Shown here: piece by piece, positions 1 through 7,100 of the stretch | Layout: each line of letters opens with the position of its first letter | How positions within the stretch are numbered: position 1 is the stretch's first letter | Assembly: GCA_039029935.1 (NCBI GenBank) | Contig: JBCCFC010000442.1 | Coordinates: 1-9,658, forward strand | DNA length: 9,658 nt | Reading direction: 5' to 3' | Source of the DNA: G039029935 sp039029935 | GTDB lineage: Bacteria; Chloroflexota; Anaerolineae; Caldilineales; Caldilineaceae | Position numbers and translations under genes: made by a program | The notes under the pieces: model-generated | Database searches by the model: none | What the model saw: the letters and a program-made list of their open reading frames with translations, nothing else | What the model was told of the DNA's origin: nothing

Positions 1-62
1 CACTGACTTTTCAAACGAATTTTGAAACTCCGAGCCTGAAAATCTTGAAGTTTCTCTTTGCT

Positions 63-236
63 TTAGTGTCTGACGGTGGGACCATGGTTGCGAACTTGCT
101 CTTTGGCGGTGTTGTGTGCTTCTGTGTTTTGTTCCGTAATTCGTCTATATTCAACCCCATTATATTCTTGCATCGCATAGCGGAACATACGCTGGTCAAG
201 TTTGTTATCTTCAGCAACTAATAATTTATAGGTCAT
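63..236 (-). pseudogene. Truncated second receiver (REC) domain fragment
   Basis: The frame starts at an ATG 23 bases after the stop of the upstream response regulator gene. It encodes 57 residues that open like a receiver domain: MTYKLLVAEDNKLDQRMF, with the beta1 strand and the acidic E-D-N group expected for Mg2+ binding. Similarity fades after about 30 residues, and the frame stops before any phospho-acceptor Asp, switch Thr/Ser or conserved Lys could appear. A receiver normally has about 120 residues. I read this as the remnant of a tandem response regulator gene, broken by deletion or insertion. The other two minus-strand frames below 170 do not resume a receiver sequence. A TTG start at 284 would lengthen it to 73 residues, but that part overlaps the preceding gene and adds nothing receiver-like. 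It could instead be a short expressed peptide. Confidence 0.45.
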
Positions 237-259
237 ATTCGTTTCTGTCTTATCTACTG

Positions 260-670
260 CTAGGGCAGTTCGCTCATCGTCCAATAAAGATGGATGGTCT
301 GAATGACATCCACAAACTGCTTATAATCGACTGGTTTGACCATGTACCCTGCAACGCTTTGTTCAAATGATCGAAGACGATCATCATATTGGTTCGATGT
401 TGTTAGTACAATTACGGGGAGCATTTTTAACCGTTCATCCTTTTTGATGATGCTAAGAAATTCAAATCCATCCATACGGGGCATGTTTAAATCGAGCAAA
501 ATAAAGGCTGGTAGGTCCTTCTCAAAACTTGCCAGCTTTTCCAAGCCCTCTTCGCCGTTTTTAGCGACATGCAAGGGGTTTTGTATATCTAAATCACGCA
601 GTGCGCGTTTCACTGTCATAATATCAATCAAATCGTTTTCAACGAGTAAGATTGGCTGTTTGGGATTCAT
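260..670 (-). CDS. Single-domain response regulator, Rcp1-like receiver
   Basis: This 136-residue protein is a receiver domain and nothing else; no DNA-binding or enzymatic output domain follows. Visible landmarks are beta1 PILLVEND with acidic residues E11 and D13, the likely phospho-acceptor D60 in ILLDLNMPRMDG, the switch residues T90/T91 in VLTTS, and the conserved K112-P113 in GYMVKPVD. Length and motif style match the Rcp1/CheY-like stand-alone regulators that often partner with phytochrome-type or hybrid histidine kinases. A relay role, passing phosphate to or from a kinase, follows from the family. The ATG at 670 is preceded by a modest AGAGGAT ribosome binding site at 681-687. No cognate kinase is visible here. 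A broken second receiver follows directly downstream, suggesting an ancestral tandem pair. Confidence 0.93.
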   Translation of the reverse strand: MNPKQPILLVENDLIDIMTVKRALRDLDIQNPLHVAKNGEEGLEKLASFEKDLPAFILLDLNMPRMDGFEFLSIIKKDERLKMLPVIVLTTSNQYDDRLRSFEQSVAGYMVKPVDYKQFVDVIQTIHLYWTMSELP

Positions 671-780
671 GCTATTTGATATCCTCTACTATTATTCATA
701 TTCATGTTATGTTTACCAAGACAAACCGATCAACAGACGACCGTCATCACAACATATCTTAGCTCATAACCATAATGCCA

Positions 781-807
781 AAAAGAGCGAGAAGGTTCCC
801 TCTTGCC
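781..807 (-). terminator. Weak candidate terminator after the ATPase gene
   Basis: Read on the minus strand, an imperfect stem (GCAAGA pairing with TCTCGC, one A-C mismatch) is followed by TCTTTTT. It lies about 40 bases beyond the ATPase stop codon and about 110 bases before the response regulator start, where a terminator would be expected. The stem is short, so this is tentative. Confidence 0.35.
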
Positions 808-846
808 TAAATTTTATGTTTGAGATTGGCTTTTTGTCACGATTCA

Positions 847-2694
847 TTACGTCCTTTGTTCCTCTTGCTCACGCCACCGCTCAATCACCTGAAAATGCCG
901 TAACATCTTGGTCAATCCCGCATCATCTGTAAACAGCATCCCTTTCTCCTGCATAAACGTTCTCGCTGGCTCTGTAAAGCCACCACGCGCATGGAACCAG
1001 CAGATAACCTCATCATGTCCTTTGTCATCGGCCAAATGCTGTGCGGCCTCCCAGAAATGGACAACGACTGGCTTGCTCACTGGGTTTTGCCAGTTCTTTA
1101 CCTCGACAACCCAAGGCGACGCGTCTGGGCTGGTGGGTAGCGCATAGATGTCAATTTGGTATGATTTGGGTGCGCCTTCGGGTTTAACCGTTGTATCAAA
1201 GAGGCGGAAGATACGGCTTAATTTGATTTTCCCCGGTCGGCTGAAATGGTCTGCCCCTTCAATCAACTGGTCCTTGAAGTGATGTGCCATAAACTTTTTG
1301 ATAAACACCTCAGCGACGTGACCCACCCAATACTTGAGTTCACCTTGCAGCTTCTCTAGCATTTCCTGCTGGGCAATGATGGTCTGTTCGGCCAATGCCG
1401 CCTCCATCTGTGCAATGGACTCTTTGCGTTTTAGCCGCTCAATCTCCCATCCATATTTGATTTTCAGCATCCACGCCAACATCGGGTCGGAAAGCCCGCC
1501 ATAAAACTGGTCGCTTTCCTCACGCACCAAATCACACCAGATAAGCCGTTGCAAGGTATCGTTGGCCTCAACAACAGTCATGGGCAGGCCTAAATCCTCG
1601 ACCAATTGCTCGACATGCACTTCGTCGTCTGCATATTGGGTCAGATAGACAATCATCTTGCGGGCATGAGGCAAATTTAAGGCATCCATATGTTGCAGGA
1701 AATGGTGCATCCAAAAACGATAGATATGACCCGCTTTGTTTTCCACTTCAAAGGTCAACGTTTTCTTCACACCCTCTTCGGTTGTCAGGTTGCGTTGACG
1801 ATACTGGCTATGAAAAAGACACCAAATATAATAGGGATGCCCGCCAACCAAACGACTGATGATATAGGCTAACTCCAGTTCCATCTCAATATTGAAGAGT
1901 TTGGCATACTTGACAACGAGTTCAGCCGCACCAGACATGGGCAACGGTTCAATATATTTTATACCAACACGCCCCAACATCGCTCCCGTTAAGGCCACCT
2001 GTGTGAGTTCTGTCACCTGTGAGCCTGCAACGAGCATGGGGGCGCGTGATGACTCTGCTGCGGTGGAGAACGTATCTGTATAGTGTTCATTGTGATGGGT
2101 GCATGCTTCGTCATAATAAAGGACTTGATTGAGCCGTTGAAATTCATCAAACATGACGATGATGTTTAATCCTGTCTCTGTTGCAAAACGATGGGGCAAG
2201 TCCTGTAGTACTCTATTAATTTTTACCCTATCAATCATATCCGTGTCATTTTGCCACCAGTCAATCCACTCCATAACGACTGGCTCGTTGTGCTTTTCTG
2301 CAATTGTATAAAGACGTCCAAAGGACATCTTTTGTTCAAAAGCTAACAAAGCATCCTTTGTACGATAGGCCAAGAATTGCTGTAAAAATGCGTGCAGATA
2401 GAGAATCGCTAACTCCTTCATCCATATCTTATGGATGCCATCATGGAGTTCAAAATAAAAGGGCATCACATCATCTCGCTCCCGAAAGAGGCGGTTATAG
2501 AATCGTTCCATGATGGCGGTTTTGCCATAGCGTCGATGGGACACTAAACCTTGGCTGCGCCCCACTTTGCGCGCAACCATATCAGCCCATTGCATCAGGT
2601 CATTCATCTCGTGGTCACGGTCTGTAAAAATATCTAAGCCCACTCGCTCGGCAATGGGGTCGATTTGTTCTGGATATTGTTCATATGCTGACAT
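847..2694 (-). CDS. Archaeal-type (STAND/MNS) ATPase with C-terminal PD-(D/E)xK nuclease-like domain
   Basis: The protein has 615 residues counted from the ATG at 2694. An AAGGAG ribosome binding site lies 8 bases upstream, and the GTG at 2703 would overlap it. The N-terminus carries the IFTDRDHEM lead-in typical of archaeal ATPases, then Walker A GLVSHRRYGKT (49-59, K58), Walker B IIVMFDE (178-184), the AGSQ sensor motif (223-226) and GGHPYY (284-289). A winged-helix-like region follows (about 360-405), then a charged helix likely to form a coiled coil (about 415-455). The C-terminus resembles a restriction-endonuclease fold: E462, D515 in IDIY, and E531-x-K533 in WVVEVKNW. The family is thought to couple ATP binding to a switch in mobile-element or defence settings, but its substrates are mostly unknown. 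DNA cleavage is inferred. The gene is intact, 92 bases downstream of a broken Rpn gene. A TATAGA at 2735-2740 could be a -10 box, but no convincing -35 is seen. Confidence 0.88.
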   Translation of the reverse strand: MSAYEQYPEQIDPIAERVGLDIFTDRDHEMNDLMQWADMVARKVGRSQGLVSHRRYGKTAIMERFYNRLFRERDDVMPFYFELHDGIHKIWMKELAILYLHAFLQQFLAYRTKDALLAFEQKMSFGRLYTIAEKHNEPVVMEWIDWWQNDTDMIDRVKINRVLQDLPHRFATETGLNIIVMFDEFQRLNQVLYYDEACTHHNEHYTDTFSTAAESSRAPMLVAGSQVTELTQVALTGAMLGRVGIKYIEPLPMSGAAELVVKYAKLFNIEMELELAYIISRLVGGHPYYIWCLFHSQYRQRNLTTEEGVKKTLTFEVENKAGHIYRFWMHHFLQHMDALNLPHARKMIVYLTQYADDEVHVEQLVEDLGLPMTVVEANDTLQRLIWCDLVREESDQFYGGLSDPMLAWMLKIKYGWEIERLKRKESIAQMEAALAEQTIIAQQEMLEKLQGELKYWVGHVAEVFIKKFMAHHFKDQLIEGADHFSRPGKIKLSRIFRLFDTTVKPEGAPKSYQIDIYALPTSPDASPWVVEVKNWQNPVSKPVVVHFWEAAQHLADDKGHDEVICWFHARGGFTEPARTFMQEKGMLFTDDAGLTKMLRHFQVIERWREQEEQRT

Positions 2695-2702
2695 TGGCTT
2701 CA

Positions 2703-2708
2703 CTCCTT
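2703..2708 (-). promoter_or_regulatory. Ribosome binding site deciding the ATPase start
   Basis: AAGGAG on the minus strand lies 8 bases before the ATG at 2694. The alternative GTG at 2703 shares a base with this site, so initiation at the ATG is much more likely. Confidence 0.75.
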
Positions 2709-2786
2709 AGGCCGATACAATTGTAGGGTCTTCATCTATATTACATTCCCCTTTTCAGTCACTCGCCAGATTTTCGATTTTGGGCA

Positions 2787-3696
2787 TCACGCCGATTCTT
2801 TTGATTCACTTTCAAACATCAAGCGCATCATAAAAAAGGTGAAATCACCTCCACCAGATGCATCCAACGCCGTATTAATCAGCTGATTGAGGACCTCTTC
2901 ATCATCAATCTTTTCAAGTTGATTGGCAATCTTCTCTTGCTCAGACTCACCCAACTTCAACGTATGGTTCACAACCCCTAAGATAATTTCGCGATTACGG
3001 ACTAACGTCTTCTGTCGGGATGCTTCCCATTCTTGTTGGAATTCTCGTTCTGCTTCTAAGCGCCCTTCTAAACGCCCGACTTGAAGCCCTTCTTGACGAC
3101 CAAGTTCCATCTTACGCTCAAAAATTGTCTCCATAATTTCTGCCTCCTCTGCAAATGCCTTTCTCACGGACTGGTCAATCACCTCATCAGGGAGGCGATT
3201 TTTCACCCCTGTTAAATAGCGTAATTCTGCTTCCAGCAGTGCCCATTTTTCATCCCGTGTCAATTTATCATTGGCAAGCAATTCCATAATGGTATCTAGC
3301 TTCTCTGCCAATGCGTCATTGAAAATATATTTTAGTAGTAATAAACCTGATTGTAAAGCCTTCGATGAGACACGTGATGGCTGCTGCTTCAGGCTCGTTG
3401 TTTTCATCACTCTCTTTGGGATAGAGTGGAATCTCAAAGATCAAGTCGGTGAAGAAATTCTCCAAACTGTCACTGGTTGTGACACCGGGTTGATAGGCGA
3501 TTTGTTCGACAATCATGAGAGCCAGTAATTCTTTGGGTACGAACCCGCCAATGAATTGTCGTGCATATTCTTTCTCGGAAAACAATCGCCTAAAAAAGCT
3601 GTCATGTGGGTTCTGTACACGATCTACCTCTTTGGATGGTTTGGCTTTTGGCTCTGGTTCCTTGTCTTTCTCTTTGTCTGGTTTTTGTTTTGCCAT
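2787..3696 (-). pseudogene. Rpn/YhgA-family PD-(D/E)xK nuclease (putative transposase), internally deleted and frameshifted
   Basis: Two frames make up one broken gene. The first (3696 to about 3361) gives 112 residues. It has a Lys/Glu/Pro-rich leader, the family hallmark HDSFFRRLFS (31-40), the strand FTDLIFEIPL with candidate catalytic D84, and CLIE with E112. Family members continue after CLIE with the rest of the ExK/Q core. Here the sequence jumps at about 3357-3363 into another frame: ALQSGLLLLKYIFN, then the usual helical C-terminus with a GRQEGLQVGRLEGRLE stretch and the ending DFTFFMMRLMFES. The middle of the nuclease core is missing, perhaps around 100 residues judging by family layout. 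The upstream frame would run into a stop at 3316. Rpn proteins are nucleases tied to recombination and, more recently, phage defence. This copy should be inactive. Its promoter and ribosome binding site remain intact, suggesting recent decay. An assembly error is the main alternative. Confidence 0.82.
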
Positions 3697-3702
3697 GAAA
3701 TA

Positions 3703-3708
3703 CTCCTT
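3703..3708 (-). promoter_or_regulatory. Ribosome binding site of the Rpn remnant
   Basis: AAGGAG lies 6 bases before the ATG at 3696. This places the start at MAKQKPDK rather than at the ATG 27 bases further upstream (3723), which lacks such a site. Confidence 0.75.
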
Positions 3709-3735
3709 CGTGTTGACAAACATATATTCGATAGA

Positions 3736-3765
3736 AGTATAACAAACATCAAGTTAGCGTGTCAA
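3736..3765 (-). promoter_or_regulatory. Sigma70-like promoter for the Rpn remnant
   Basis: On the minus strand a perfect -35 TTGACA (3765-3760) and a near-consensus -10 TATACT (3741-3736) are separated by 18 bases. The predicted transcription start, around 3729, leaves a leader of about 30 bases containing the AAGGAG site. This is the best promoter match in the window. Confidence 0.75.
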
Positions 3766-3811
3766 AAAATATTGGTAAAGACTTCGGGACTCACGACTGA
3801 AACTCCATATG

Positions 3812-3857
3812 AAAAAAGCAGAAGCAGCCATGACAACTATCATGACAGCTTCTGCTT
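3812..3857 (-). terminator. Hairpin T1, minus-strand terminator, homologous to T3
   Basis: A perfect 10-bp stem is formed by AAGCAGAAGC (3816-3825) and GCTTCTGCTT (3848-3857). The 22-base loop contains a second small pairing, CATGA with TCATG. On the minus strand the stem ends in six T residues (3817-3812), the form of an intrinsic terminator. It is the last of three hairpins after the giant gene and lies upstream of the Rpn promoter. Confidence 0.7.
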
Positions 3858-3907
3858 AGTTGAATATCAATGTTTCACTCTATTCTACACGCTAGAATTG
3901 ACCGGAT

Positions 3908-3983
3908 AAAAAGCAAGCTGTTTATACAACTGAAAATTATCTCTCTTGTCGTATAAACAGCTTACTTTTGTTTCTCTTTTTTT
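3908..3983. terminator. Hairpin T2, bidirectional terminator
   Basis: A 13-bp perfect stem, AAGCTGTTTATAC (3915-3927) with GTATAAACAGCTT (3951-3963), extends by AAG/CTT after one mismatch. A T-rich tract follows on both strands: CTTTTTATCC on the minus strand, and TTTTG then TTTCTC and a run of T to 3983 on the plus strand. Its sequence is unrelated to T1 and T3. Confidence 0.75.
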
Positions 3984-4039
3984 GTAGGAATTACGATAAA
4001 TAAATTTGTCCTGCCTTCCTATACGAATCATTGCACGAT

Positions 4040-4080
4040 AAAAACAAGGGCAGCCATGATAATCATCACGACTGCCCCTG
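4040..4080 (-). terminator. Hairpin T3, minus-strand terminator of the giant gene
   Basis: The stem GGGCAG (4048-4053) with CTGCCC (4072-4077) extends by two pairs past one mismatch, and ATGA/TCAT can pair inside the loop. On the minus strand it is followed by TTGTTTTTATCG. It is the first hairpin met by transcripts leaving the giant gene, about 70 bases after the stop codon. Confidence 0.7.
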
Positions 4081-4112
4081 CTCAGTTATCAGTTATGGAC
4101 GGGTATTAACTG

Positions 4113-4147
4113 TCAACTCTCAACTTTCAACTCTCAACTCTCAACTG
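4113..4147. repeat. Heptamer tandem repeat, five copies of TCAACTY/G
   Basis: Five consecutive 7-base units read TCAACTC, TCAACTT, TCAACTC, TCAACTC and TCAACTG, ending one base from the giant gene's stop codon. On the minus strand the unit is GTTGAGA-like. Short heptamer tracts of this kind are known between genes in cyanobacteria and other genomes. No function can be read from it. Confidence 0.85.
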
Positions 4148-4148
4148 T

Positions 4149-7100
4149 CTACCGTTCTACAATCGGCAAGTAGACCTGAATGTCACCAGTACCGCCCTGC
4201 GCTGGTGGTTCCGTACCAGTGTCTTCAGGCTCAGTTGGCTCCAACGTATCCGGCGTTGATGGCTCATCTGTCGTGTCATCAACACTTGGCACAGATAAAC
4301 TAGCGTCGTTAGACTGACCCATGACCGCAAACTCGGTAAAGTGGTCGGTTGAACAGATGATGATGTTGTTCGTTGCATCAACCTCGGTTGAAATCGCCAC
4401 CCACTCGCCATTGGCTTCATCCAAGAAGTAACATTGCAATTCATCTTCGCTGATGCCTGCGTTTGCCAACTCTTCGTCGGTGTAGGCAATCTCAAAGCTA
4501 AATGCCTTGTTAAACTGGTTGACCTCGCCGCCACTGTCATCGGTTGCGTTGACAATGAAGTTACGCACGATGCTGGTTGTCGGTGAGAGTGGTTGATGTG
4601 CGCTGATCAGATTGGTGTATGCAATCTGAACCGTGTTGTCCACCGCACCCTCCGGGAAGACAATCCGAGTTGTGTCGTCTTCGCTTTCAATCACGCCACC
4701 AGTCTCGTTGGAAATATCGGCGTTGGCTGTGTCTACGGCTCGACGCCAGACAATCACCACACAGACACGCCAGTTGCGACCGCTGACCCAGACACCGATG
4801 AATCCACGTGCTTCCAATGGTTCGCGGATGCCCGTCAACTCAATGACATTGCCCTTGACGGTTGCACCCACGTTTGAGTCGGTGGTCTCGTTGCCATCGG
4901 CATCCACCAAGGTCACACCCGTCACCTCAATCTCACCGCTGCCAGACCCAGTGTCTGACTCTGCTCGCAACTGCGCCAGCAATTGACGAACACCAATGGG
5001 CTGACCATCAAGTTCGGCTTGGTACTCACGTGCGCCGACCCGTGTGCCGTCCGCAAAGACGACTGGGTTGACGGGACTGAGTGCGCGTTTACCAATCGTG
5101 ATGCAGAGGGTCCAGCGTGATGTGCTAATCCAGATACTGAGACGACCACGAACGGCCAGTTGCTGGCTCAGACTTGTGATCTTCAGTTCCTCAAGGTCAA
5201 TGGTTGCGCTCACATTTGGATCAACAACTTCTTCGCCATCCAGCAGTAGTGTGACTGTCTCTGCCTTGACTGGACCATTGGCGGACTCCTCAGCAATCAC
5301 ACCCATGATTTCACGGATGGTTGCTGGTTCGCCGTCCAATCGACCTTCGTAGTCAAAGGCTTCGACCCGTGTGTCGTCTACCAGCACATCGGGTAGTGAG
5401 AAGGTTGCACTGCGGGCAATGACGACGCAGATGCGCCAAGGAATACCCAGCGTTGTGCCGCTAATCCAGATGCCGATGCGGGCATTGACTCGCAACAGCG
5501 GCTCGACATTGGTCAAGGCGATGACATTGCCACGAATTTGTGCCTGCACATCCGTGTCGCTGTTTTCTTGCTCACCAATGACAACGGTTACATTGTCAAC
5601 CTGCATCTCCTCGCCATCAAACTTTGCCAGTACATCACGGACATCTGCTGTTGCACCATCCATCTGTGCTTCATACTCGGATGGGTTGACGCGTTCTCCA
5701 TCGACCATCAGCACTGGGTCTAGTGCCGGAACATCTCGAATGACGGTGCGGGCGATGACGATACAGATGCGCCAGCGTGGTGTGATAATCCACAGACCAA
5801 ACTTACCCCGTGTCGCCAACTCTGCGCTCAAACCGCTGAGGACGATGCCTCGAGTGCTGATGACGGCTGTCGCCCCCTCGACGGGTGTACCACTGCCATC
5901 CGCTTCCACAATCTCGACCGATGTGGATGAAACTGGCTCATCGCTCATTGCATTCAAGATTTCTTCAACGGTCAATTCTCGACCCTCAATGGTTTCACCT
6001 TGTAGGTCGCCCACCTGGACAGGTGTACCATCAACCGTCACTGGTGGCAGTGTTGTCAGAGTTCGTCGTGAAATCACAACACAGATGCGGACACGTTCGG
6101 TAATAATCCACACGCCGATGAAGCGGAAGCTGGCTAACTGCTCTTGCAGACCTGTCAGTACAAGCCCCTCTGGACCATACATTGCCGTTGCATTTGGCGT
6201 CAGCAACTCTGTGCCATCTGGGTCTACGACTTCGACCGAATCAAACCGGACTGAGCCATCACCCAAGGCTACCAGTGCCTCTCGGAGCGTTGCATCCTCA
6301 CCATCGATCTGTGCCTCCCACTGATCTGCACGGACAACTTGTCCATCAACCAAGACAGGCGGAATCGGTGAATCGGGTATCGCTTGGCGAATGATGATCA
6401 CAACACAGATGCGGAAAGGCCCCCAGCCAAGCCAGATACCAATGCGGGCACGGTTCACTGTATGCGCTTCCAGTCCACTCAACTGGATGACACCGTTCAC
6501 CATTTCAGCCTTGACATCGGTCAATACGGTGGCAGAACCATCGTCATTGATCAACTCAACTGTATCCGCAGTCCCCGGGCTGTTGCCCAGTTCTTCCAGA
6601 ACATGCACCAAATCAGTATCGTCCCAAACATTGTTGTCATTCAGCGTTGCGCCGGCAAAGCTTTCTGTCTCAGCACGGTTGCCGTCAACAACAACAGTTG
6701 GCTCATCATGACTTGTTGGGTCATAAGGTGCAGTTTCCAAGCCTAAGACTGTGAATCCTGGGATGCCCTGCGCAACGGCTGTCATACCCGTCACTGCGCC
6801 AACCCGTACATTCTCATCCTCGGCCACAAAGACCACACGATCACCCTGTACAGTTTCGCCAGCACCATTTGGACCATCAACACGCAGTGGAACTGGGTTG
6901 GTGAAGTCCATCAATGCCCAGATTGGACCATCCATCGGCCACACCGGGTCAAAGGTACAACCCTCGGTCGCCAAAATGATAACACTTGGGTCAACCACAT
7001 TGGCAACTCGCATCACCTCGTCTTCACCATTAAAGATGATGACAGTCTGCATGAGCGGTGCTTCTTGATGATTACTGGCGGCTGTTGGTCCAGGTACGCC

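Noticed and set aside
282..284. TTG start for the receiver fragment
   Set aside because: It would overlap the preceding gene by 25 bases, and the extra residues are not receiver-like. The ATG at 236 starts directly at beta1.
336..932. Plus-strand frame of 198 codons across the response regulator and intergenic gap
   Set aside because: It is antisense to the receiver gene and the end of the ATPase gene, has no recognisable motif and has no ribosome binding site.
2701..2703. GTG start for the ATPase
   Set aside because: It overlaps the AAGGAG site that is ideally placed for the ATG at 2694.
3713..3743. Plus-strand promoter TTGACA with TATAAC, spacing 19
   Set aside because: Spacing is poor, the -10 box is shared with the better minus-strand promoter, and no plus-strand gene follows.
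5371..6324. Long plus-strand frame of 317 codons
   Set aside because: It lies wholly antisense to repeats R6-R9 of the giant gene, is Ser/Thr/Arg rich with no domain, and has no ribosome binding site. Such frames arise from the repeat codon pattern.
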